A DNA stretch of 8,096 nt from an uncultured Fidelibacterota bacterium (lineage in GTDB: Bacteria; Marinisomatota; Marinisomatia; Marinisomatales; UBA1611), in the NCBI GenBank assembly GCA_913045415.1, contig CAJWPW010000039.1, positions 1 to 8,096 of the forward strand, given 5' to 3'. Shown in pieces: positions 1-6,820 of this stretch. Numbering within the stretch: position 1 is the stretch's first letter; each line of letters starts with the position of its first letter. The notes under the pieces are model-generated. The model was not told where the DNA came from. It did no database searches and saw nothing but the letters and a program-made list of their open reading frames with translations. Position numbers and translations under genes: made by a program.

Positions 1-730
1 GATCAAAGCCAAGTCTTTGCCCTGCAAGTGTAATATCCAAAATAATATGATTAGCAGCAATTTCAATAATAGCTTCATTTTTAGTGTAGATAGAGCGACT
101 TTCATCGGTTTCCCTTGCACTTCCCATAATGGTAGAAGAATGATCCACAACCAGAATTATCTTAGGGGTCCATATCTTTCTCAATTTTTCTTCGTCTAAT
201 TCATATGATATGGTTTTTCCAATCTGTTTCTCCAAACTGCAAAATGAAAAAAGTGTGATTTCTATACCTCGTTCTTTTGCTGCGTTTAAATCTTTCTGAA
301 TTGCTTTAATTTCACGAGGCCAGCCACTCATAAATATTTTAACTTCTGCATTATTAATGATTTCTCGCATCTTCAAAATAAGATTTCGATATCCATGTAA
401 ATGCCAAAAATCAAATGCATCATCATCCAGATCAATTTTTCCAATGGTCTCCTTTAACTGATCTAATCGATCCTGATGGGAATGGTCAAAATGTTCTAAT
501 AATGATGAAGGTGCTAAGGGTATAAATTTTTTCGGTGATTCGCCAACAGAATTCACAATTCCAATTGCTTCCAAGCGATTCAATATCGAATAAATCGCAG
601 ATCTAGGAATACCCGATTGAGAACTAATTTCGTATCCGGTTGCCGGGTTATATTTCAACAATGCCACGTAGGCTTTTGCTGCATTTGCTGATAAACCAAA
701 ATGCTGTAATAATTCTATTAATTTTGACAT
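1..730 (-). CDS. TrmB-family transcriptional regulator (3' end cut by window edge)
   Basis: An open frame of 243 codons begins at ATG 728-730 and runs off the left edge with no stop, so the C-terminus is missing. Residues about 1-75 read as a TrmB-type winged helix-turn-helix, including GLSANAAKAYVALL, then an 'ATGYEISSQSGIPRSAIYSIL' helix-turn-helix core and the wing 'LNRLEAIGIV'. Residues about 80-98 (HQDRLDQLKETIGKI) look like the short coiled-coil linker of this family. From about residue 105 onward, LHGYRNLILKMREIINNA and the following AKERGIEITLF resemble the phospholipase-D-like effector domain of TrmB proteins. TrmB regulators are best known from archaeal sugar metabolism, but the ligand here cannot be read from the sequence. 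No Shine-Dalgarno sequence is visible before the ATG. The gene diverges from the parvulin gene, and the region between them holds strong inverted repeats that are plausible operators for it. Confidence 0.85.
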   Translation of the reverse strand, partial: MSKLIELLQHFGLSANAAKAYVALLKYNPATGYEISSQSGIPRSAIYSILNRLEAIGIVNSVGESPKKFIPLAPSSLLEHFDHSHQDRLDQLKETIGKIDLDDDAFDFWHLHGYRNLILKMREIINNAEVKIFMSGWPREIKAIQKDLNAAKERGIEITLFSFCSLEKQIGKTISYELDEEKLRKIWTPKIILVVDHSSTIMGSARETDESRSIYTKNEAIIEIAANHIILDITLAGQRLGFD

Positions 731-739
731 AATGCTGAA

Positions 740-802
740 AAATTCATTATTTAATTTAAGTGTAACTCTGCCATGAGTTACCAAATTATTTAAAATGAAT
801 TT
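740..802. promoter_or_regulatory. Nested inverted repeat upstream of the TrmB-like regulator (candidate operator)
   Basis: A perfect 7-bp inverted repeat, GTAACTC (762-768) and GAGTTAC (775-781), is separated by 6 bp. An outer pair, AAATTCATT (740-748) and AATGAATTT (794-802), is centred within 1 bp of the same point. The whole forms a quasi-palindrome of about 63 bp starting 10 bp upstream of the regulator's ATG. The symmetry suggests a dimer binding site, possibly autoregulatory. The assignment to the TrmB protein is inferred from proximity only. Confidence 0.5.
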
Positions 803-803
803 C

Positions 804-836
804 ATCAATATGGTGAAAACCAATTTTCATATTGAT
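804..836. repeat. 9-bp perfect inverted repeat in the divergent intergenic region
   Basis: ATCAATATG (804-812) pairs with CATATTGAT (828-836) across a 15-bp spacer, and a smaller TGGT-GAAA-ACCA hairpin (811-822) overlaps it. It lies between the two divergent starts and could be a second operator or a transcript hairpin. There is no T-run, so it is not a classical terminator. Confidence 0.5.
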
Positions 837-858
837 TAAAATTTTCTTGTTTTTGGAA

Positions 859-883
859 ATGGAATATCGGCATTACATTCCAT
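859..883 (+). repeat. Inverted repeat immediately before the parvulin start codon
   Basis: ATGGAAT (859-865) pairs with ATTCCAT (877-883) across 11 bases. The hairpin ends 9 bases before the TTG start at 893, so in the mRNA it would cover the region where a ribosome binding site is expected. No Shine-Dalgarno sequence is seen downstream of it. It could limit translation or be an operator. Confidence 0.4.
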
Positions 884-892
884 CCCACAATT

Positions 893-2194
893 TTGAAATC
901 CAATATAAAATTAATACTATCGCTGGTTGTTTTCTTTTCCTGCGAAAAACCAGTTGCGCCTGAAGTATTGGCAATGGTGGGCTCTCGAGTAGTTACATCA
1001 TTCGATTTTGCAGAATCTTACTCAAAACGTTTAATCAACACCCAATTACTAGATTCAGATTTTGAGCGAGATAGGCATCTTCAAATGCTGGTTCGGAATA
1101 AGTTATTTTCTGAAGCTGCCATACGAGATCAATTGGTTTTAGATTCAATCGCCCACCGCTACATCTCACTTGATTCAATTAAATATCTCCGAGATGAACT
1201 TTATTATGAAATGATTATGAATAATGAAATCCATGTCAGCGATGAATTGATGCGCAAGCATTACATTTGGTCAAATCGTGAATGCCATTTTAAACATCTC
1301 TTTTTTAATAGCAAAGACGATGCGGACTCTATTTTTATTATTTTATCTGTTAGCCCAGTTCAATTTGATTCTATAGCCTTTAAAACTTTTTCCAATGAAA
1401 AAATGAAAAATTCTGGTGGTGACCTAGGTTGGGTTGCTTATAATGCTATGGATCCAAATTTAGAACTTCATGGCTTCGATATGGCATTAGATGAAATATC
1501 TCCCCCAATTCGGTCTTCTTTGGGATGGCACATCCTTAAGAAATTGGATGAAAAGAATCAAATGATCACTGATGAATCTGATTTCCAAAACAATATTGAT
1601 GGAATAAAAAAAACGATTACAAAAAAATTAGAACAAATTCAGTCAGACCAATTTGTGAATGATTTAATGTTATCAAAACATATCTTTTTGGATGATGGCC
1701 TAATCCAAGATGTGACTGTTACCCTTTACCAATTAGCAGAACTTAACGGGAGTCAAAAACCTATCAATATTGAAAATAAAAGTGATATTATTAAAAGCCT
1801 TCTTACTAATTTGAAAGAAGTGGCTCAAGTTCCTCTTGCACAATATGATGAAGGTGAATTTTTGGTTCAAGATTATATTGATGGCATCCAATCTTTATCG
1901 CCAGTCCAAACTAATTATTCTCCAAAAATGACATTTTATCACGTTTTACGAAATAAAATACTATCTGAAGAAGGGGCTAAAAAAGGATTGGGAGATCATC
2001 CAAATGTAACTTTTAAAATTCAAGATTCAAAAGACCGGTTCTTAAGCCGGGTTTTTCTCTCTACTTTTTTTGATGGTGAAACTCAAGGGAGTTTTTCAAG
2101 AACACGATTAGACACCATTGCAGATAGTCTTCGCAAAAATATTTCTGTTATACTCTATCCAAAACATTTGGACCGTTTGTTTGTAGAGAATTAG
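893..2194 (+). CDS. SurA/PpiC-like peptidyl-prolyl cis-trans isomerase, predicted lipoprotein
   Basis: This 433-residue protein starts at TTG 893. No in-frame ATG lies upstream before the stop at 833-835, and this start gives a coherent lipoprotein signal: KSNIK, a hydrophobic stretch, then FFSC with Cys17 as candidate lipidation site. The lipobox is loose, with Phe rather than Leu at -3. Residues about 20-125 form an alpha-helical region like the SurA/PrsA chaperone N-domain (MLVRNKLFSEAA). Residues about 129-218 are a parvulin domain with the family signature GGDLGWV (175-181), then FDMALDEISPPIRSSLGWHI. The remaining 215 or so residues are not recognised and are longer than the usual C-terminal helix, so a second degenerate domain is possible. 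The expected role is chaperoning or prolyl isomerisation of exported proteins while anchored to a membrane. It stands alone on its strand, and its last 47 bp overlap the 3' end of the convergent polymerase gene. Confidence 0.85.
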   Translation: MKSNIKLILSLVVFFSCEKPVAPEVLAMVGSRVVTSFDFAESYSKRLINTQLLDSDFERDRHLQMLVRNKLFSEAAIRDQLVLDSIAHRYISLDSIKYLRDELYYEMIMNNEIHVSDELMRKHYIWSNRECHFKHLFFNSKDDADSIFIILSVSPVQFDSIAFKTFSNEKMKNSGGDLGWVAYNAMDPNLELHGFDMALDEISPPIRSSLGWHILKKLDEKNQMITDESDFQNNIDGIKKTITKKLEQIQSDQFVNDLMLSKHIFLDDGLIQDVTVTLYQLAELNGSQKPINIENKSDIIKSLLTNLKEVAQVPLAQYDEGEFLVQDYIDGIQSLSPVQTNYSPKMTFYHVLRNKILSEEGAKKGLGDHPNVTFKIQDSKDRFLSRVFLSTFFDGETQGSFSRTRLDTIADSLRKNISVILYPKHLDRLFVEN

Positions 2195-5180
2195 CCCTAC
2201 CTAGCTTTTTCACCCACTGCTGCAGGCTGGCCATTTTTTCAATGGTGATGGTGTAAACACCAAAGGATTCTTCCACTATTCCCCGGATGATAAACAATGT
2301 TTCCCAATGGAGCATATCACCGAATTCTTGGAATACATCCGGGAATAGCACACATTCATAAATATCAGTTTCGTCTTCTAAGGTCAAAAATTCCATAGGT
2401 TCTGAATTACCTGTTGCTGTCTCTTTTCTCGTGATATACACGCCAATCAAATAAATAGACTGCCCCACAAACAATGGAATATCCTTCGCATATTTAATTC
2501 GCTGGCTCAAGATAGGGCGATATTTTTCCAACGGATGAAGTGACAATGGATAGCCAAAGGTCTCTAATTCCAATCTGTATTGATCTTCAGCCGTTAAATC
2601 ATAATTCACAGGAGATGCTGTAAGTGGTTCCCGCACTCCATTTTGAAGATAGAATCCAGCCACACGATAAGCCAACTCTCGATGAGTTAGTTCCGGTGTT
2701 AGGCTTTTGAAACAGCCCGCATTCGTCAGTGCCATGGCATCTGAAAGATCCAAATCCACTCTGGATAAAAAGTCATCCAATGAATCAAACTCTCCTGCTT
2801 TTCGTTCATCCAATATTATATCTAGGGCTTTTTGTCGGAGTCGTTTAATACTCATGAATCCCATGCGGATTTTACCTTTTCGGCCTCGCCATGCTTTATG
2901 GCTCCGATTCACGTCCGGTGGCAAAATTTGAATTCCAAATCTCCGAGCTTCACTCATATAAGCGTAAGATGAGTAGAATCCACCTTGGTTAGAAATAACG
3001 GCTGCCAGAAATTCAGCTGTGAAGTGAGATTTTAGATAAGCACATGTAAATGATAACATTGCATAAGATGCGGAATGGGGCTTGCAGAATGAATAGCCCA
3101 CAAATGAAGCAATCATATCCCATACATCCTTGATTATACTGGGCGAATAACCCCGACGGAGTGATCCTTCCACGAATTTTTTTTTCCACGAAAGCGTGAG
3201 ATGCTGCATGGAATCCCTACTCATGGTTTTCCGGAGTGCTTCCGCTTCCGCATAGCCCAATCCTGCCAAGGTCATGGCCGCCATAGACACCTGTTCTTCG
3301 TACACCATGATACCATAGCTCTCTGCCAGAAAATCCAGATCAGGATGGAGCAATTCCCATTTTTCACCATGAATCCGAGCCAGCATAATATTCGTAAACC
3401 GATTTGCTGCCGGACGAATGATAGATGAATAGATTACCACATGCTCAAAATCCACCACACCAGCTTTGGCCAGAAGTTGTCGTGTGGCTGGACTCTCGAT
3501 ATAGAATACGCCCATGGTTTTCCCCGCCTTCATTAATTTTTCGGTTTTTTCATCGCCTACAGGCTGGATTTGATGATAATTCATATAGTTGCTGCGAGAT
3601 ACCACTTCGCCATAGTTCAGGTTTACTTGGCGGATTGTATCTCGAACCACCGCCAGACTCCGGTTTCCCAAAAGATCTATCTTCAAGAGCCCCGAGTCTT
3701 CCACCTGGTCTTTTTCCCATTCCACGATTTGCACACCTTTTGGTGCCACCAAAACCGGTACGTATTTCCGAATCTCATCCGGAACAATCACCACACCACC
3801 GGGATGAACCGATGGATAACGAAATGTACCGACTATCTTTTCACTCTCCCGAAGTACACGAATTAATGTATCGTCCAACTCCACATTGGCAAAGCGCGGA
3901 TCTGTCCGGACCCAATGCTCCAAATCTCGACGAGATGCATACCAGCCGATCCGCTTGGTAATACTCTTAATCTCTTCGTTGGAAAACCCATGTACTTTGC
4001 CCACTTCCCGAATGGCAGATCTCGGTTTCAAAAAAACCTGACTGGCAACCATGGCTGTCCGCTCATTGCCATATTTTTTGAAAACATAATCCAAAATGTC
4101 GTCTCGTTCATCCCAGGGAAAATCCACATCAATATCCGGCATATCTTCTCGTTCCGGGTGAATAAATCGCTCAAACTGGAGCATGTAGCGCAACGGATCT
4201 ACCTGCGTAACAAATAAGCAATAACTCACGATAGATGCCGCCGCCGATCCACGACCGATGGTGGCACGGGTTTGCGTCACAATATCTTGAACAATTAAAA
4301 AATAGGGTGCAAACCCTTTTTGAGTAATAAGATCCAATTCATATTCGATTCGCTGCCGTATCATTTCGTCTACTTCACCATATCGAATCTTGGCGCCAGC
4401 ATAAACCTTATCTTTTAATTTCTTATTGGAGATGTGAGTTTCTTTCAACGATAAGCCCGGAAAAATCGTATTAATGAAAGACCAATCCGTTTTACACCGA
4501 TCTGCCAAATACTTACTATTATTCAATCCATCCAAGCTGTTGGGGAATAATTTCACCATCTCCGCTTCGCTCCGGAACCAATGGTGATTTGTTTTGCATT
4601 CGGCTATATCCAACTGCTTCAGCGTTGTATTCTTTTCAATAGCTCGGAGCGTTACATGAGCATCATGGTCGCTTTGTGACCTGAAATAGACATCACCCGT
4701 AACTACCATTTCCAATTTTAATTTTTTGGCCAATTTTTGCATATAAATTTCTTGTATACCTGGGCGTAACTCTAAGAATAAATGAGTATATGGTATAATA
4801 TTAATTAATTTGTTTAATGTTGATTCTTTGTGAGACAGAACGAAAAGTCCCGCCAATTGTTTTTCCAAAATATCAGTTATAGACTGTTTGGAATTGTCAT
4901 GAACAGCAGATACGGCTCTGCACATATTCTCGTAGCCATATTGATTCTCCGCCAAAAGAATCACATCGTCATTTTCTGTAATTAAATTGGTTCCAGCAAT
5001 TGGACGAATTCCAGCATCCTTACAATGCTGGACAAAACGGATGAATCCCCACATCCCATTCACATCGGTCAGCGCCAATGTATCCATACCTTGAGATTGA
5101 GATAAATTCATGAGATCCGAAAGCGACAAGAGTCCTCGCATGGGCGAATAGACGGAATGAGTGTTTAAATGAATGAACAT
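2148..5180 (-). CDS. dnaE2: Error-prone DNA polymerase III alpha subunit, DnaE2/ImuC type
   Basis: This is a C-family replicative-type polymerase of 1010 residues from ATG 5178-5180. That start follows the imuB stop by 4 bases, has GGGGAG upstream, and places the PHP domain at the N-terminus as usual; a frame extension to 5240 inside imuB is unlikely. The PHP domain occupies residues about 1-230, but its metal site is degenerate (HLNTH at 4-8 rather than HLHTH, and TDV at 38-40 rather than TDH). The palm carries GRGSAAAS (309-316), PDIDVDF with catalytic Asp351 and Asp353, and KIDLLGNRS with the third Asp502. FCKPHSASYA, in the region after the palm, is conserved. A C-terminal OB-fold precedes the last 30 or so residues. 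All three polymerase aspartates are present, so the enzyme should be active. Length, lack of an exonuclease domain, and position after lexA and an imuB-like gene point to SOS-induced translesion synthesis rather than bulk replication. A main DnaE elsewhere in the genome is expected but not seen here. Confidence 0.9.
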   Translation of the reverse strand: MFIHLNTHSVYSPMRGLLSLSDLMNLSQSQGMDTLALTDVNGMWGFIRFVQHCKDAGIRPIAGTNLITENDDVILLAENQYGYENMCRAVSAVHDNSKQSITDILEKQLAGLFVLSHKESTLNKLINIIPYTHLFLELRPGIQEIYMQKLAKKLKLEMVVTGDVYFRSQSDHDAHVTLRAIEKNTTLKQLDIAECKTNHHWFRSEAEMVKLFPNSLDGLNNSKYLADRCKTDWSFINTIFPGLSLKETHISNKKLKDKVYAGAKIRYGEVDEMIRQRIEYELDLITQKGFAPYFLIVQDIVTQTRATIGRGSAAASIVSYCLFVTQVDPLRYMLQFERFIHPEREDMPDIDVDFPWDERDDILDYVFKKYGNERTAMVASQVFLKPRSAIREVGKVHGFSNEEIKSITKRIGWYASRRDLEHWVRTDPRFANVELDDTLIRVLRESEKIVGTFRYPSVHPGGVVIVPDEIRKYVPVLVAPKGVQIVEWEKDQVEDSGLLKIDLLGNRSLAVVRDTIRQVNLNYGEVVSRSNYMNYHQIQPVGDEKTEKLMKAGKTMGVFYIESPATRQLLAKAGVVDFEHVVIYSSIIRPAANRFTNIMLARIHGEKWELLHPDLDFLAESYGIMVYEEQVSMAAMTLAGLGYAEAEALRKTMSRDSMQHLTLSWKKKFVEGSLRRGYSPSIIKDVWDMIASFVGYSFCKPHSASYAMLSFTCAYLKSHFTAEFLAAVISNQGGFYSSYAYMSEARRFGIQILPPDVNRSHKAWRGRKGKIRMGFMSIKRLRQKALDIILDERKAGEFDSLDDFLSRVDLDLSDAMALTNAGCFKSLTPELTHRELAYRVAGFYLQNGVREPLTASPVNYDLTAEDQYRLELETFGYPLSLHPLEKYRPILSQRIKYAKDIPLFVGQSIYLIGVYITRKETATGNSEPMEFLTLEDETDIYECVLFPDVFQEFGDMLHWETLFIIRGIVEESFGVYTITIEKMASLQQWVKKLGRANSLQTNGPNVLDRV

Positions 5181-5184
5181 TATT

Positions 5185-6372
5185 TCATACTCTCCCCAAT
5201 GCCTGAAACACATCCGCTGTCTGAAGACTCCGAACACCATATTTTAATCGGACTTTTTCCACTGCTTTGGATACAGCCATATTCCGGCTCTCTTTTGTCA
5301 TAAACAGATTCGTCTGATCTATATAAGGCCGAAATTCGCTAACATCTATCAAGATAGTCCGAACACGGTTTCGACGCTCATTGGCTTTATCAAACAATTT
5401 CCGGCACACAGCAATCACTGATATATCATCAATCCCGATTATTCGGCCGATTCTGTCCCGTTGGTGTCCATCGGTGTAGTGGAGTTCCAATCTGACCTTA
5501 TTTGCCACCTGTCGGCGTTTCCGGAGTTTGAATGCCACCTGTTCTGCCAAACCCTTCACTACAGCATGGAGTATATTTTCATCATTGGTATCTTCAGGTA
5601 AAACAGTCTGTTCCAAAATATGATCTCGAAGTTGGAGTGGTCTTACAATGGATGAATCTTCACCCTTTGCCTCTCGAGACAATTGCACCGCATACATGCC
5701 AAATAAAGTCCTAAACTCATTTGACTGACCTGCCATAGATTGGATATGACTTACCTGCTCAACACATAAGAATCGTAGTAAACGATGAACAGGCTTTTCC
5801 TTCACTGTTGGGAGAACCAACGGTTTCAGCGGTGATAAAAATTGTGCTTCTTCCCCGCCTTGAACTTCATGGATCGTATCTGGAATGACGGATGTAACGA
5901 TTCGGCTCACCAGTTTATTCACACTGATTCCCACCATCCCGGAAAGACTGGTCTGCTCCTGAATCCGCTGAATAATGGAAAGTCCTGTATTTTGAACATG
6001 GCCTCGTATGGCTCGCATGCCATTCATATCCAGATAGAACCCATTAAACCCTTCCGGTTCCACAGTAGGTGTAAACATCGATACAGATTGGTATACATAA
6101 CGATTTACCCGAGCATAGAGAGATTGATTGTAAGGCAAAAGTAGGACACCATGACTCATTTTTCGAACCACGGAAACTTTCATACCATGAAATAGTCCTT
6201 CCTCTTCAGCTTCTGGAGATAAAGATACAATTATGCCATTGGGGTGAGGTGATGAAATAATGGCAACCGGGCGTGTCTTCAATGTCGGATCCATGATCCG
6301 TTCGGCCTGGAGTTCTAATTCCTTAAGACGTATATGGAAAATATCTTGATTGTTATTAAACACAAAGGACAC
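5185..6372 (-). CDS. imuB: ImuB-like Y-family DNA polymerase homologue, probably catalytically inactive
   Basis: A Y-family fold of 395 residues is visible from GTG 6370-6372. I prefer this start because GGAG (6379-6382) lies 6 bases upstream; TTG 6382-6384, GTG 6361-6363 and ATG 6292-6294 are alternatives. The region matching the catalytic DxD motif of active enzymes reads HIRLKELEL (13-21), and the second carboxylate motif, normally SIDE, reads GFNG before FYLDMNG. Both lack the metal-binding Asp/Glu residues. LSPEAEEEGLFHGM, GISVNK (148-153, thumb) and a little-finger domain (about 255-345) are retained. QTNLF at 353-357 matches the bacterial sliding-clamp motif QL[SD]LF and closely resembles UmuC QLNLF. 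By analogy with ImuB, the protein probably links DnaE2 to the clamp instead of polymerising. It sits 4 bases before dnaE2 and just after a GxxExxY gene whose terminal repeat encodes its first residues. It could also be called a non-canonical DinB-like protein. Confidence 0.8.
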   Translation of the reverse strand: MSFVFNNNQDIFHIRLKELELQAERIMDPTLKTRPVAIISSPHPNGIIVSLSPEAEEEGLFHGMKVSVVRKMSHGVLLLPYNQSLYARVNRYVYQSVSMFTPTVEPEGFNGFYLDMNGMRAIRGHVQNTGLSIIQRIQEQTSLSGMVGISVNKLVSRIVTSVIPDTIHEVQGGEEAQFLSPLKPLVLPTVKEKPVHRLLRFLCVEQVSHIQSMAGQSNEFRTLFGMYAVQLSREAKGEDSSIVRPLQLRDHILEQTVLPEDTNDENILHAVVKGLAEQVAFKLRKRRQVANKVRLELHYTDGHQRDRIGRIIGIDDISVIAVCRKLFDKANERRNRVRTILIDVSEFRPYIDQTNLFMTKESRNMAVSKAVEKVRLKYGVRSLQTADVFQALGRV

Positions 6373-6385
6373 GGAGAACTCCAAG
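6356..6385. repeat. Right terminal inverted repeat (imuB-proximal)
   Basis: On the plus strand it reads inward as TTAAACACAAAGGACACGGA and continues for about 10 bases. It is the partner of the repeat at 6791-6820. On the coding strand this same stretch carries GGAG and the TTG and GTG codons used as candidate imuB starts, and it is read as the imuB N-terminus without a stop. Confidence 0.6.
6379..6382 (-). promoter_or_regulatory. Ribosome binding site deciding the imuB start
   Basis: GGAG on the minus strand lies 6 bases before GTG 6370-6372. No comparable site precedes TTG 6382-6384, so this favours the GTG. The motif lies inside the terminal inverted repeat of the GxxExxY unit. Confidence 0.45.
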
Positions 6386-6387
6386 GC

Positions 6388-6789
6388 TCACATGACCATG
6401 CGTTTAATCCCATTTTTCACAAGCGGTACATTAAAATTGATTAAATACCCTAATCGCAAACCAGAAAGTCGTAAATAAGTCATCAGTTGAGATTCAAATA
6501 TTGGATTCATTTTTTCAACAGACTTCAACTCAACAATGACAGACTTATGAATCAATAAATCTAGTTGAAGTGGTGTTTTAAGCGTATTACCATCATATTG
6601 AATTGGAACTGACATTTGCCTTTCAACAGATAAATTTCTCCTTCCCAACTCATAAGCCATACATTCTTCATATACTGATTCTAAAAGGCCCGGCCCTAAA
6701 GCTTTATGAACTTTTATTGCGGAATCCACAATCCGGGTGCCAATGGCATTTATTTTGGAAGGGATCGAATTAAATGTGTTGTTAGGCAT
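6388..6789 (-). CDS. GxxExxY family protein (PD-(D/E)XK nuclease-like)
   Basis: A 133-residue protein starts at ATG 6787-6789. The naming motif is G34-L-L-E37-S-V-Y40 within ALGPGLLESVYEECMAYEL. Further on, Asp77 (LQLDLLI) and E87-L-K89 (VIVELKSVEKM) form the D...ExK pattern of PD-(D/E)XK enzymes, followed by Gln101 (ESQLMTYLR) and LGYLINF near the C-terminus. Length and motifs match the full-length family, so it looks intact. The biological function of GxxExxY proteins is not established; the fold suggests nucleic-acid cleavage or binding. It occupies the space between lexA and imuB, inside a pair of inverted repeats, and its TGA is in the same frame as imuB, only one or a few codons before the candidate starts. 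It is not homologous to ImuA as far as can be seen. It would be transcribed with the SOS operon. Confidence 0.85.
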   Translation of the reverse strand: MPNNTFNSIPSKINAIGTRIVDSAIKVHKALGPGLLESVYEECMAYELGRRNLSVERQMSVPIQYDGNTLKTPLQLDLLIHKSVIVELKSVEKMNPIFESQLMTYLRLSGLRLGYLINFNVPLVKNGIKRMVM

Positions 6790-6790
6790 A

Positions 6791-6820
6791 CTTCGTGAAC
6801 TTAGTGGTCTCTGTGTTTAA
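6791..6820. repeat. Left terminal inverted repeat (lexA-proximal)
   Basis: Read inward on the minus strand it begins TTAAACACAGAGACCACTAA and ends ACGAAG, one base before the GxxExxY ATG. It directly abuts the lexA TAG stop codon. It pairs with 6356-6385 as an inverted repeat. Confidence 0.6.

Larger units (their letters stand above)
6356..6820 (-). mobile_element. Putative GxxExxY insertion unit bounded by inverted repeats
   Basis: A segment of about 465 bp is bounded by imperfect inverted repeats at 6356-6385 and 6791-6820. Both, read inward, begin TTAAACACARAG; 11 of the first 12 and 21 of 30 positions match without gaps. The unit contains one gene, the GxxExxY protein, and no transposase. 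One boundary falls directly after the lexA stop codon (6821-6823) and the other lies in the imuB frame. Short repeats of the CACAGAG/CACGAAG type near GxxExxY genes are something I recall from other bacterial genomes, but I cannot verify it here. TTAA at both outer ends could be a target duplication or part of the repeat. Mobility is an inference. Confidence 0.5.

Noticed and set aside
17..199. A 60-codon plus-strand frame at the left edge
   Set aside because: It is antisense to the TrmB-like gene, whose frame is open to the edge and has clear family motifs.
2707..4217. Several plus-strand open frames of 70-180 codons opposite dnaE2
   Set aside because: They lie entirely antisense to a well-conserved polymerase, overlap one another in different frames, and read as low-complexity Pro/Arg/His-rich products with no recognisable motifs.
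5181..5240. Upstream extension of dnaE2 into imuB
   Set aside because: It would add 20 residues before the PHP domain and overlap imuB, while ATG 5178-5180 has a GGGGAG upstream and begins the conserved domain.
5532..6144. Plus-strand frames opposite imuB
   Set aside because: They are antisense to a conserved Y-family gene, and no domain or ribosome binding site was seen.
6388..6789. GxxExxY gene as an ImuA equivalent
   Set aside because: The position fits imuA, but the protein has GxxExxY and D...ExK motifs, is much shorter, and has no RecA-like Walker motifs.
6356..6820. TTAA at both ends as a proven target-site duplication
   Set aside because: TTAA is palindromic and also the natural end of both inverted repeats, so duplication and repeat cannot be told apart from one copy.
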